DNA from: Aphelidium insulamus
Taxonomy: Eukaryota; Aphelidiomycota; Aphelidea; Aphelidiaceae
DNA: 64,000 nucleotides
Assembly (NCBI GenBank): GCA_036784855.1
Contig: JAZDSV010000054.1
Coordinates: 1-64,000 of the forward strand
Direction of reading: 5' to 3'
The notes under the pieces are model-generated. The model was not told the DNA's origin. It worked only from the letters and a program-made list of their open reading frames with translations, and did not search any database. Positions 51,549 through 63,900 of this stretch are shown in pieces. Both the position numbers and the translations under genes were made by a program. The stretch's first letter is position 1. Each line of letters starts with the position of its first letter.

Positions 51549-54500
51549 ATGGCCAAGAAGAAGGGCGGCGCGGGCAAGAACAAGTCACAGCCGGGCGATG
51601 ACTACTGGGACGATCCAGAGGCGATGGAGCAGGATGCAGCATTGGCTGCCACTGCTGCGGCAGGCACCGACGGCGTGGATGTTGCCGCGACTAATGCGGC
51701 GGGAGATCACGACGCGTCAAATGCTGCTGCCGGTGGTGCGGCTGCTGTGGCAGCTGGTGGGGATGATGATGATGAGGATGCTGATGGTGGCGGTGGAGGT
51801 CTGATGGACATTCTATCCAAGCAGCGCAACAAGCGCAAGGGCAAGCAGGCAGCCGCCCCCGCTGAAGGTACGCCATAACCATATTCTTCCTTGTCAATTT
51901 TCTTTCTATAACTCATGAAGCCGCGGCCACCGCCGAAGCTGCCGGCACCGAGGGATCCACCATAAAGTCCAAGAAGGAAAAGGAAAAGGAGCGCAAGGAG
52001 CGTCTGAAGCTGCAGCAGAAACAGAAAAAGGCGGCCGTGAAAGGATCCAAGGCGGACAAGGAGCCGGCAGTCATTGAGCCTGCGACTGTGGAACCAGATA
52101 CAGCTGGTAAAGCACCGCCCGCCGCCGCCGCCAAGGGTGGCAAGAAGAAGGCTGCCGGGCCACCCGTGGCCGCGCTTCGTGTATGATTTACATTTGTATT
52201 GTAGCTACATCAAAATATAACAGATGGTGTAAAGGAGTTCCTGGCTGCCAAACAGGCGCAAGAGGCAGAAGAGCGGCGTCTGGAGGAGGAACGTGTGCGC
52301 GCCGAGGAGGAACGAATTCGTCGCATCGAAGAGGAAGAGCGTTTGCGAGAGCAGGCCCGCGAAGCCAAGCGGGAGCGTGACCGGGTAAGTACATTATAAA
52401 TATACATACTTCATTATTCTTATTAGATTGTAAATAATAATTTCCGCAGTTGAAAAAGGAGCAGCTGAAGCGCGAAGGAAAGTTTGTGTCGGAGGCGGAG
52501 CGGCGGCGTCGACAGCTGAACCAACTCAAGCTGGAACAGTTGAAGAGCCAGGGTGTCACTATTGCCGCGCTGGATGATAGTGCTGCTGCCGATTCCGCCT
52601 CAGATGCCGGACAACAGCAAGCGCCGCCGCCCGCCACCGCCACCGGCAAGCGGATCGTGTATGACTCCAAGAAGAAGAAGAAAAAGCAGCAGGCAACTCA
52701 AGAGGTGGCGGCACCAGAACCGGAAGCTGTGCCGGAACAAGAAGCTGCACCGAAGCAAGATGAGGAACCCGCAGCGGAGGCCACCTGGGAAGACGTGGCC
52801 GACAGCTGGGAGAATCTAGACCTGGATGACGACGACAGCACTACTAAGGCCGACAAGGACACCGCCAAGCCAGCCAAGGATGTCGACAAAGACGACACCT
52901 CAGACCAAGACGGCGGCGATAGCGGCGACAGTGACAGTGACAGTGATGACGAGGAAGAGAGCGATGACGATCAGCCGGCCAAGTCCCGCGCGGCACAATT
53001 CCAAGATCGACGCCGCGCCCGACTCGCTGACGCCATGGCCAAACGCTCCGCGGCTGACTTGCGCAGTCCAATCTGCGTCATCCTGGGCCACGTCGACACT
53101 GGCAAGACCAAACTGCTGGACAAGGTGTGTACATTCTTATTGAATGTTGTAAATATGTTCTCACAATTATGTATAACAATAGATCCGACAAACAAACGTG
53201 CAAGAGGGCGAAGCCGGCGGAATCACACAGCAAATCGGCGCCACCTATTTCCCCGCCGAGAGCATTGTGAAAAAGACGCAAGTGGTGCGCGACTCGGCAA
53301 ACTATGCCGGAATCGCCGAGAAGAGCGGCTTCCGGCAAGACTTTGAGGTCAAGGTGCCCGGTCTGCTGATCATCGACACACCAGGCCACGAGTCCTTTAC
53401 CAACTTGCGGTCGCGCGGCTCCTCGCTGTGCAACATCGCCATCCTGGTGGTGGACATTATGCACGGCCTGGAACCGCAGACCATCGAGAGTATCGGCCTG
53501 CTGAAGAAGCGCAAGACACCCTTCATCGTGGCGCTGAACAAGATTGACCGCATCTACGGCTGGCAGAGCATCAGCGACAACAGCTTCAACGACTCCATCA
53601 AACAGCAGCCGGAGCACGTGGTCCGCGAGTTCGAGGACCGCATGGAGGCCGCCAAGACGGCGTTCGCGGAGCAGGGCCTCAACGCCGAGCTGTTCACCCG
53701 CAATCCGGACGTGCGCAAGTACGTCTCACTGGTGCCCACCAGCGCCATCACGGGCGAGGGCATCCCCGACCTGCTGGCGCTGCTCATCCAGCTGACGCAA
53801 GACCGGCTGACGGACTCGCTGATGTATCTCAGTGAGCTGGAGGCCACCGTGCTGGAGGTGAAGGTGATTGACGGCCACGGCACCACAATCGACGTGATCC
53901 TGAGCAATGGTGTGCTGCACGAGGGTGACCGCATCGTGCTGTGCGGTCTCAACGGCGCCATCGTCACGCAGATCCGTGCCCTGCTCACACCGCAGCCTTT
54001 AAGGGAGCTCCGTGTCAAGGTATTTATCTTGACAGATATTTTCAAACAATACCGTTATACTCGTAGTCGGCCTACGTGCACCACAAGGAAATAAAGGCCG
54101 CCATGGGTGTCAAGATATCGGCGCCCGATCTGGACAAGGCAATCGCGGGGTCGCGGCTGATGGTGGTCACGGACGAGGACGACGAGGAGGAGATGAAGGA
54201 GGAGGTGATGTCGGACCTGGTGGACCTGTTTGAGTCGGTGGACAAGAGCGGCCGCGGCGTCTGCGTGCAGGCCTCCACCATCGGCTCGCTGGAGGCCCTG
54301 CTCTCCTTCCTCAAGGACTCCAAGATCCCCGTGGCCGGCATCAACATTGGCCCGGTGCACCGCAAGGACATTATACGCGCCTCGGTGATGCTGGAGCACG
54401 CGCGTGAATTCGCCACCATCCTCGCGTTCGACGTGAAGGTGGACCGCGATGCGCAGGAGATGGCCGACTCGATGGGCATTCGAATATTCTGCGCCGACAT

Positions 54501-55028
54501 CATCTATCACCTGTTTGACCAGTTCACACGGTTCATGGCCAACATCAAGGAGGAGCGGAAACGGGAGCTGTCTGGTCAGGCGGTCTGGCCGTGCATTCTA
54601 CGCATTGTCCCCGGCTGTGTCTTCAACAAGAAGGATCCCATCATTCTTGGTGCGTATTGTTTAAACGATTTTTCATCATACTTACGGAACTATTTTTGTT
54701 AGGAGTGGACGTGGTGGAGGGAAATTTGCGACTGGGCACACCAGTGTGCATACCATCGCGCGGCACCACCGCACTGGGCAAGATTGCCGGAATAGAGGCC
54801 AACAAGAAACCCATAGAGCAGGCCAAACGCGGCCAGCAGGTATCCGTGCGCATTGAAGGCAGCTCGCAGTCCATCAGCTACGGCCGCCACTTTGCCGAGT
54901 CTGATGAAATCGTGTCCAAGATCAGCCGACAATCCATCGACGTGCTCAAGGAGTGTTTCCGCGATGAAGTGACCCGCGACGAGTGGCTGCTGATCAAGAA
55001 GCTGAAAACACTGCTGCAGATCAACTGA
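51549..55028 (+). CDS. EIF5B: Translation initiation factor eIF5B
   Basis: Model: join(51549..51867, 51921..52178, 52224..52384, 52450..53124, 53183..54019, 54067..54649, 54703..55028), 1052 residues, phases consistent. It joins the 60S subunit to the 48S complex and hydrolyses GTP. The N-terminus is a long charged low-complexity region (Ala/Asp runs, [26 protein letters not shown]). The G domain has [52 protein letters not shown] and [11 protein letters not shown]. Domain II to IV follow, ending [16 protein letters not shown], typical of the family. The P-loop exon ends exactly before IRQTNVQ. Very secure. Confidence 0.97.
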
Positions 55029-55197
55029 GCAAGGGTTTCGCGGAAGTGCCTTTATTATTATAAAGTGCTGATACTGATACCAATACTGATACCAATAGTT
55101 GGCACGGATGCAATATACTCGTACAGGGCCACATCAGCAAATTTAACTTTCCCATTGAAGTTTTTCTATTGTCTTGTAGGCGAGTGTAGATGAGTTC

Positions 55198-56326
55198 TCA
55201 CTTTCCGGGACCGTGCAATACCACTTCGTGTTTCTTCTTCATGAACAGAAGCGACAGCGGAGACATTATTATCAACCGACCTAGCCATGCTCCAGCCGCA
55301 CTGGTCTTAGAAACAGTGTCCAAAAAAGCAGGTGTAAATGAACGATATAAAAGTGGGATGGCAATTAAAACCGCCAGAGTCTTCACAATGTCGATGGCAA
55401 CATTCTTGACTTTCTGGTGCTGGATAGACGTGCGGTCCGTGGCCACAATGGATGTGGAATTGGAATCCTTCTTCAAGTCATCCAGCTGAACAGCGATGGT
55501 GGCCAGGCTGCAGTGTCCAAAGATGCACTTGCGAACCTTCTTGAAGCAGCGCTTCACCTGATCACAATCATTCACGTGCTTCTCATCCAGAACACACTTG
55601 GCAAACGCGTCATGGTCCGGAGAGTTCAAGTGGCACGCCGTCTGGGTGAACAATGCCAGGTCATTCAGCTGCTTGTCCTCGTCCACCGCGGTGGCATTGT
55701 AGATCTTGCACTTGGTCAGCGTGGCATTGACGGCGTTGCACGTGCCAGAGCACCCGGTGTACGTCTCATTCAGGACAGAATCCATAAATGTAGAGATTTC
55801 GGCCAAGCTCACGCGGTCATTGCCTGCAACGGAGGCATAAGATTAATGCGTATTATAACTACTACAGGTAGCGTAACGTACCATCACGGTCGGCCATGTT
55901 GAAGAAGCCAGACGTGAAAAAGCCGGAATCATTACGGGCATTTTTCTTGCGCCACGCCTCTTCCTCGTCATCGTCGACAAATCCATCTCCATCCGTGTCG
56001 ATATCATGCAGCATGCTCTTGTAGTCGAAAACTTTGCCGGCCAGTTCGTTGCGGAGCGTGGTGTTGAGCGCTGGACCGGCGGCTCCGGGACATTGGGCTT
56101 TCGATTTGGGGGAGGATTCGGGAACGGCTGCCGTGTCATTCACCATCGATGTGGAATTAGTCGGAGTGTTGACTGTTGCGTTGTTGGCAGATGCAGTCAT
56201 TGGTGACTTGCCGTCACTGGCTGGCGGAACAATCAACGTGGCATTCTTGGTGGTCGCGGATGCGTCTTTTGCTGTGACATATCCAACAGCGATCGTGAAT
56301 AGCAAGGCAGTGATGTGGTGGCGCAT
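55198..56326 (-). CDS. Secretory-pathway EF-hand protein with C-terminal hydrophobic segments
   Basis: Model: complement(join(55198..55823, 55882..56326)), 356 residues; 58-bp phase-1 intron. Signal peptide MRHHITALLFTIAVGYVTAK, then an Asn/Thr-rich, N-glycosylation-prone stretch. An EF-hand loop is clear (DIDTDGDGFVDDDEE), and a second is split by the intron (MADRDGNDRVSLAEI). A Cys-rich part follows (GCSGTCNAVNATLTKC, CFKKVRKCIFGHC). Near the C-terminus are two hydrophobic helices (VKTLAVLIAIPLLYRSF and GRLIIMSPLSLLF) and a KKKHEVVLHGPGK end. A calcium-binding surface or ER protein is likely; no family known. Confidence 0.7.
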
Positions 56327-56968
56327 CTTCCGGTTATTGAAGGTGAAGAGGGAGTGAGTGCAATAATATTATGGCGTTTTTGCTTTTATACGCGATTATT
56401 TTGCTCCCTTTTTACCTTGAACGTAATTGGCCAGCTGTTTTTGCGCAGTTTCGCTTAGTATCAGGCTGGCAATACTTGAAACACCGCTGCTTATGTTGTA
56501 CACTATATGAAGTTTTGCAAACAATGTAGCTTTTTGAGCACGTTACGCTGTTCGTACTGGTTTTAAATTTGTCATACATACTTAGGTCTTGATACTTGAT
56601 GTACAAGCGTTCAAGTACAAGCGATATCATGATGTACAGGCGACCTAACAACTATCTATGTAATCATCAAAATACCAACGGAATGACATCAAAGACATCA
56701 ATTCAATTTGCGAATCATTGAGCGATACTTTGCTAGCCGGCTGTCCTTGAGTCCAGTTGCTGGTGGAGAAATGTGACCATCTCCTCGCCCATGGTCATGA
56801 CAGCTTGTATTTAACCTCGGTTTCCTCTACTTATTTTACACTCTCTCTCTTCACCCTTAATTTACACCTTTTCCCGAATGTCCCTGTGCAGTTTACATAC
56901 CGAACATATATTGCATACTGAATGTGTATCTAGAACTGTATACCTACCACCCAATCACAGCAGTGGCA
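56327..56968. other. Intergenic region between divergent genes
   Basis: About 640 bp with no convincing ORF. It should hold the promoters of the EF-hand gene and the MCUR1-like gene. A pyrimidine-rich ACACTCTCTCTCTTC tract lies at about 56838-56853. Confidence 0.35.
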
Positions 56969-57894
56969 ATGCTCAGGCACACTGCCGCGCGGATAGCGGC
57001 ACATCAACAACTGCGGCCGCACGGTGTCTCGGCGTGCGCCACAAGAGCGCGGCGGTATGCCAGCGTGGATGCCCAGCAGCCGCGTACGGGACAGCCATCA
57101 CAGCAGCCTGCACACTCGCCACCACCACCAGCACCACCACCACCAGCCGGCAGCAATCCATTCGACTCGCTGCAGTTTGTGCAGCGTCTGGAACAGGGTG
57201 GCTTCACACCACAGCAGACCGAGGCCGTGCTCCAGTGCCTGCTCGATGTGCTGGACTGTCAGTGAGTGGCCAACAAGGTGTTATCTGTCTGTGAATAACC
57301 ATCTGTCAGAACGCGGCAACTGGAAGGGCAACTGGCCAGTCGACCGCAGCAGGACAAGGTGCACTGCATAGTATATTCAGCATAGGCATATATAGAAGTA
57401 CAATATCACAGATTAATGTGACAAACCGCGTCGACTTTGCACAGCTGCGCGCCGATGTCAAGATGTTGGAGCGAAATGATTTCGCGCTGTTGAAGTGCGA
57501 GAACGACGCCATCGCCGCCGATTTGGACAAGTTGAAGCAGAAGCTGCGCGAAGATCTGAACCGGCTCTACGCCTCAAACAGGCAATGCGATACAGTGTCA
57601 TAACTCTCTGTCATAACTATATTTCAACTATATTGCAGGCTGGAGATGAATCTGATGAAGGGGCAGCACTGGGATGATGCGGCCGACACGCGCTCCAAAC
57701 TGGCCGAGACTGAGGCCAAGATGGAGCAGGAGCTGGGGCAGATCCGGGCCTCTCTCGGCCAGGTCAAGCTGGACACTATGCGCACACTGCTGAGTACGTA
57801 GTAGGGTGTGTGTAAGTGACACTAAGTGACACATGCAGCCACGGCGAGTACAGTTGGCTTGATCATTCTGGGTTACATGCGTCTGATGAAGTAA
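56969..57894 (+). CDS. Mitochondrial MCUR1/CCDC90/FMP32-like (DUF1640) protein
   Basis: Model: join(56969..57261, 57310..57358, 57412..57581, 57639..57793, 57839..57894), 240 residues. The Arg/Ala/Ser-rich start MLRHTAARIAAHQQLRPHGV with RARRYAS looks like a mitochondrial presequence. After a Pro-rich linker come the family's FDSLQFVQRLEQGGFTPQQT and AEAVLQCLL-like helices, the coiled-coil VDFAQLRADVKMLERNDFAL, the LEMNLMKGQHWDD block, and the single C-terminal membrane helix (STVGLIILGYMRLMK). Relatives support the calcium uniporter or respiratory assembly. The third intron is GC-AG (AG|GCAATG), required for frame. Confidence 0.82.
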
Positions 57895-58094
57895 TCCTGT
57901 CATCTGTGAATACAACATTCGTCCAATATATAATTGCATATATTCCTGTTTGCAGTGTAGCTGATACATAGGCAAGATGAAAGCTGTATGAAAGCTGTAT
58001 ACAAGTGTATATATGCCTGCAGAGCTGCAAGGGCGCACGCGTCGTGTTTCTGGTGGTGAGGCTGTTTGCACAGTGTACAGTGAACAACTATTTA

Positions 58095-58980
58095 ATGCAC
58101 ACCGTAACAGCGCTGCTGGTTGGTGGCATCATGTGGTGGGCGTGGGTGGCCGGTGCCGTGTCCCCGGCAAGCACACCTGCTGCCCCGTCGAAACTTCCGT
58201 CCGTCAACGCCAACTGCACGCACTCCGCATCCAGCTGCCTGTTACCCGCGGGCGGCGACAACAAGTCGAGAACAGTGGGCGGCGGCGGCACTGGTGGGGA
58301 TGCCTCAGCTGCTGCGTGTAGCGTTGCAGACACGGCCGCGTGGCGTGGAATGGGCCGCTTGCCTGGCTCCTGTGTGGATGGCTGGGAGCGTGACGGGTTG
58401 CTGTGCTATGAGCGGTGCCGGTACGCTCGGTGACAGCAGCTTGCATGACAGTGGCTGAGTGCCGTCGTAGGAATGGTCAGTCTGGCATGGGGCCGCTGTG
58501 CTGGCACAATGCCACGCTTCCCGCATACTTTCGCGGTATCGGGCAAGCTATGCAGTGCGACGGTGCCAAGGAGGAGCGTGTCGGCATGCTCTGCTACAAG
58601 AAGTGCCCGCATGGATCACGTGGAGGCGCGTGTTATATTCCTACTGAATGCTTAGTAACCTAAATTTAACAGTTGGCCGGCACTGTATGGCCAACTGTGC
58701 CGCGGGAATGTTGCCGTGTGGCGCGTTGTGTGTCCCCGACGGGTACAACCAGTGCACCGTGACTCGGCTTGAGATGTGGTCGGCGGCGTTGAACGCTGTG
58801 GGCGGTTTGGGTGTAACGGGAAAATCCGTCACTTCATTTGTACAGCACGTGCAAGACGGAACTGCAACTCCGAGCGACAAGACAGCGGCGGGATTTGACG
58901 CTGTCGAAGGGCTTGGCAAGGGAGGCGGCAAGATGCTTGGATGGCCAACACTTCTGGCCAGCTATCCGTCCTGCACATGA
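58095..58980 (+). CDS. Cys-rich secreted protein, exon structure unresolved
   Basis: From ATG 58095 a signal sequence (MHTVTALLVGGIMWWAWVAG) leads to a Cys-rich stretch with SCVDGWERDGLLCYERC. A related unit follows in another frame (58452-58663): GMGPLCWHN, CDGAKEERVGMLCYKKC, GGACYIPTEC. A third (58672-58980, yet another frame) has HCMANCAAGMLPCGALCVP and an Ala/Gly-rich tail. The repeated C...GxLCYxxC pattern shows that they belong together, but I found no introns of normal size that join the frames. Either unusual splicing or a frame-broken gene. Probably secreted; unknown family. Confidence 0.5.
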
Positions 58981-59177
58981 CACATTAAGACATTATATCA
59001 TTGCATATATATCATTGCATTATATTCAATCATTACATATGATTATTCTATCAGGGTCAGGGTTGCGTTTTAATAGCAGACGTGTCAGCCAATCAGCGTC
59101 GAGTGAGGATTCCAACTGGAAACCCTGTGCAGCCACACCACCACCGCTCATCCATCCACACTCGTAGATAGCCCAGC

Positions 59178-60144
59178 ATGGTAGGTGCCGCTGCATACAC
59201 GTATATATTCACCGTCTCATGATGCTGCCAGGCACGTGGACCCAAGAAGCACTTGAAGCGACTGAATGCGCCGCGTCACTGGATGCTGGACAAGCTGACC
59301 GGCACGTGGGCGCCGCGTCCGTCCGCCGGTCCGCACAAGCTGCGCGAGTGCCTGCCGCTCGTCGTCTTCCTGCGCAACCGTCTGAAATACGCCCTGACCA
59401 AGCGTGAGGTGAACGCCATCCTCATGCAGCGCCTGGTGCAGGTTGACGCCAAAGTGCGCACCGACTCCACCTTCCCCGCCGGGTTCATGGGTGAGTTTTG
59501 ACCTGTCGTGTCTATTTGACGTGCATACTGAACATGTTCTGCATAGATGTGATCACGATTGAAAAGACTGGCGAGAACTTTCGTCTGGTGTACGACGTCA
59601 AGGGCCGGTTCACCATTCACCGCATCACGTCCGAGGAGGCCAAGTACAAGCTGTGCAAGGTGAAGAAGGTGCAGTTTGGCGCGCGCGGTGTCCCGTACGC
59701 CGTCACCCACGACGGTCGCACGCTGCGCTACCCCGACCCGCTGATCAAGGCCAACGACACGGTCAAGCTGGACCTGGAGACGGGCAAGATCATGGAGTTT
59801 ATCAAGTTTGACTCGGGCAACATTTGCTACGCCACCGGCGGCCGTAACATGGGCCGTGTCGGTGTCATTGTGCACCGGGAGCGTCACCACGGCGGTTTCG
59901 ACATTGTCCACGTCAAGGACGCCATGGACCGCACCTTTGCCACCCGTCTCTCCAACATCTTTGTCATTGGCCAGGGTGCGTAATATTATATATCTTGTGC
60001 TCAATGCCACACAATTTACTCATTCTCGCAGGCAACAAGCCGTGGATCTCACTGCCCAAGCAAAAGGGTGTCAAGCTCACCATCACCGAGGAGCGTGACC
60101 GTCGTCTGGCCGCCGTGTCTGCCATGCCCATCAGCTCTGTTTAG
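59178..60144 (+). CDS. RPS4: 40S ribosomal protein S4 (eS4)
   Basis: Model: join(59178..59180, 59232..59490, 59547..59975, 60032..60144), 267 residues. Marks: [100 protein letters not shown]. The first exon is only the ATG, followed at once by GTAGGT; the next exon starts GCACGTGGACCC to give M-A-R-G-P. Codon use is strongly biased to C/G-ending codons, as expected of a highly expressed gene. Very secure. Confidence 0.97.
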
Positions 60145-60415
60145 AGGAGTAGGGAGGGCGTCGACGGCACTCTGGTGCACCAAGATGCTATTCCAATACA
60201 CAGATGATAATTCATTCACATTTGCCGAGTGATGTGTGCCTACAGTTAATGCCGGCTTGCTTTAACCCATGAACGGCTAAACGCTGTCATTAATTCTCTA
60301 CATGGACGCTGCTAAAGAAATAGTGGCCGTGCGCTACTTCGCCAGCCGTTCCGCGTTAGAGTATTAAGGGATCCTCCTGCCGCTGGTTGACGGCCTATTC
60401 CCCATCACGGGCCTG

Positions 60416-60769
60416 ATGGACAGATGGAGCTTGAAGTGTGCGGAGGAGCTAGTGGAACTCGCGAATGGCACAATACAGCCAGTTGGCATCTCATACTACC
60501 CTCTCACCGGTTTATCCCAGGTAAAATACAGTGGCCGCAGCGGCATTATCAACATAATCGGTCCGCGAAAAGGTGTGTGTAATGCTATTGTTTATGAGTT
60601 CTATGATTTAATATGTTCTTGCAGAGCCGTCCGGCATACACCGAAAATTTTCTACTTTGTGCACATGGGGATTTTGAAGGACGAACTAGCGCCGGGGGTT
60701 ACTCGTGGTGTTTTAGAGCTGCCTGGCAGTGGACATGTTATTGAAGAAGCGCACATACACGAACTCTAA
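60416..60769 (+). CDS. Hypothetical protein
   Basis: 117 residues if read through; a 45-bp GTAATG...TTGCAG segment at about 60580-60624 could be an in-frame intron that would remove 15 residues. The frame is open upstream to 60368, so the true start may be earlier. Visible: GTIQPVGISYYPLTGL, GRSGIINIIGPRKG and ILKDELAPGVTRGVLELPGS, a soluble beta-rich look. No signal or membrane segment. Located between RPS4 and CEP290. No family recognised. Confidence 0.4.
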   Translation: MDRWSLKCAEELVELANGTIQPVGISYYPLTGLSQVKYSGRSGIINIIGPRKGVCNAIVYEFYDLICSCRAVRHTPKIFYFVHMGILKDELAPGVTRGVLELPGSGHVIEEAHIHEL

Positions 60770-60883
60770 ACGAGTGTTCATGCATTCAATCGGTGGAATT
60801 TATCCGTAGTGTGTTGCCGTACACAAATACATGTGTATGTAACTGTATGTACAGAGAGCGTACGCATCGGTGTCAATTTAAAA

Positions 60884-60913
<30 letters not shown>

Positions 60914-60914
<1 letters not shown>

Positions 60915-63900
60915 TGTCTGCGGGGGCCAGCTTCACACCCAAACAGCAGGCGGTGGACTGGCCGGCCATTGAGTCGGTTGATGTGGATGGCTACGTGACC
61001 GTAATAATGCCCTCCCAGGTGCTAGTGCCTGTGACATAACTGATCAGTGTCACACAGGGCCGTATCGACGACGACCCGACGCTGGATGCGCTGTACCCGC
61101 AGCTCGTGCAGGCCCGCCTAGATGACATGGATGGCGGGGAGGAGGACATGGCCGCGGCTTGCTTGCATGCCACTCGACTGCGACAACTGTTCCGTGTGGC
61201 GCAGCTGGTGCTGGAACTAAAGCAGATGTACTGGCTGGAGCAGGCGCGTGTCTCCGCGGACAAGGACGCCACAATCCAGCAACTAGAGACGGCTCTGTCT
61301 GGGCAGCCGGGTGCCGCTCGTCTCGTCAGTGGTGCGTATTACGTGCTGGGGTTTTTATGTGTAAACCAACGTGTGTCGTTGCAGAACTGCGGGACATGCA
61401 GGCCGAGATCTCGGAGCTGCAGGATCGTAACCAGACAGCCGTACGCGGTCTTCAGCAACATGAACAGCTACTGGATGCCGAGCGAGTCAAGACGGCTGAC
61501 CTGACGCGGGTCTGTCCAGACTTGATGATAATTGACTGCGGATAGAACTCATAGGACCTGCAAGAGAGCCGCAGCCGCGAACAAGATCTCACGCACGAGC
61601 TGGAAAAGGTGCGGCGCGAGCTGGTTGATCTGAGACAGAGTACCGTGAGGTACGAAAAACATATTGGCTGATACGTAGTTTGACATTCCGTGCAGCCGGA
61701 CAGCGTCGCCACAACAGCCAACAATAAGATCACTGTCACGCCCCTCTTCGGCTGCTGCTGAAAACAATGCCTCATCGGCATTTGCTGCCACTGTATCTGC
61801 GGCACAAGCGGCCAAGACAATTGCTGCACGTGATTATTGTTCTGTGTGGACATTATCAGCTCATGCATTGATGACATGAGTGTGCATCTTACAATACATA
61901 TGTACAGGACAAGAATGCCGAATGTGCGGCTTATCTGGACGCGCTGCAAGCAGCAAGTGAAAAGAATGAATCGCTGACACGCGAGGTCGACACTCTGATC
62001 ACACAGTTGGACAGCGCGGCCACCGAGATTCAACAGTTCGTATAATCAGTGCTATGGATATTAATTTGACATTCACATTGTCAGGATGAGCGAGGAGCGA
62101 GATTTGGCCCGACAGGCACTACTGGAAAGTGATCGTGTGGCTGATGGGTTGCGCCAGAATGTCACGGCATTGCAGGCGCGCATCAACGAGCTGGAGGAGC
62201 GGTTGAATGGCCACGACCAGGCGCAAGACGCTGCGATGGACGAGTTGCACACCCAGATCACACAGTGGAGGGTATGTCACAGTATGACAGTTCTATTTCA
62301 ATTGAAATTGATTATCATAGGAAACATTAAGCGGCTTACAAGCGACTGTGGCTGACAAGGATGCAGAAATCCGGCTGCTGGTCGAGGAGATGAACCGACT
62401 ACGAGCTGCATTGACACTGGCGGACAGTGCCGAGGCTACCCGGCAGCTTAATGCTCGTAGTAAGTATTATCATACACATCACATAAATTGCATATCTGCT
62501 TATAACTTTGCTAGATGAGAGAATCGCCGAGCTGGAAAGGCAGCTGGCCGCTGTAACCAGTGACTTTGAGGTACTAAGCGTGGAATGGGCTGCTCTGAGC
62601 AGCAAGGCCGCAGCACAGCAGGCAAGAATAGAATGTTGGTTTGTCAGCATTCACTCACAGTTACGCACAGACGACTGTCTCCGCATCCAGTGAGGATGAC
62701 GAACAGAAGCGACAGGCTGAACGACAGGCGGCCGAACGTGAGGATGAGGTGCTGCGTCTGCGACTGAAGCTGCACGAATACGAATCTCGAGTGTTTGGAC
62801 TTGCCGAGGCCGTCGCCCAGATCGAAGAGTATCGCCGGCAGATGGACGTGCGCGACGCCAACATCCTCACACTTACCGCGGACTGTAATGCGGCACACCG
62901 GCGCCTGGACGATGTGCTGGATGAGAATCGGGCACTGCGTAACCGACTTGGCACTGACGCCGACGCCGATGCCTTGTTGGCGGCTGATACAGAAGCTGTG
63001 CGCACTCTGCGCGACACCGAACTGACTGCTGCCAAGGAACAGTGTAACCGGCAGCTTATGCGCATCGGTCAGCTGGAGGAGGAACGGGTTCAGCTAAAGA
63101 AGCTTCTCTCACTGCGACCTTCATTCGCCATGGTCGACAAATCTGATTCGAGTACATTGCGCTCCAACAGCAAGGAACCATTGATGACCAAGACCAGCGT
63201 GGCAACAATGACGGATCTGCCTGCCGACATGTCCATCAAGCCAGAACCGCAAGCATACAATGCCGCCATCGAAGCCAAGCTGTCTTTGATACAGCGTCAC
63301 ACAGTGACTAAGCCACAATCCGATGCAGCAACTCAAGCAGACATTTTTGAAAGCCATGTCGCCACGCAAACTACCAAAGTCCAAGAAGAAGCGACCATCA
63401 CCGAGGCGCAGTACAATAATCTCAGTGCCGAGTTGGAGCTGACAAAGCAGCATTGCGCGGATGCGGAATACAAGGCAACCGAGTTGGAGCAGTTGGTAGC
63501 TGTGCTGTCCCGTGATGTCTCGTTGGCAGACAAGGACTCAGCTAGACAAACCGACGGTCAAGGAGACAAGAGCCGCCAATTCGTCGACACCTTTCGGCGA
63601 AATATTGTGCTGACAGTGGAGGCGCGCAAATGGCAGCGCAAAGTGGCACAGCTGACGGCAGCCGACAAGTGGCTGCGTGCTGATCTGAGTCGTGCCGAGT
63701 CCGCGCTGGCCGAGGCGCAACGCTCCGCCGAAACGTGCGTGACGGATCTGACCGCACGGCTGGATGAGAAGGCGATGCAACTGGAGCAGTTGCATCGTCA
63801 GCTGGCCGAGTCGGTGCCAACACAGCAGCTTCGCGACGCACACACCCGCCTCGAACTGGCCGCTCTCGATTACCGACAGCTGGCTGAGTCCGTGTCCGCT

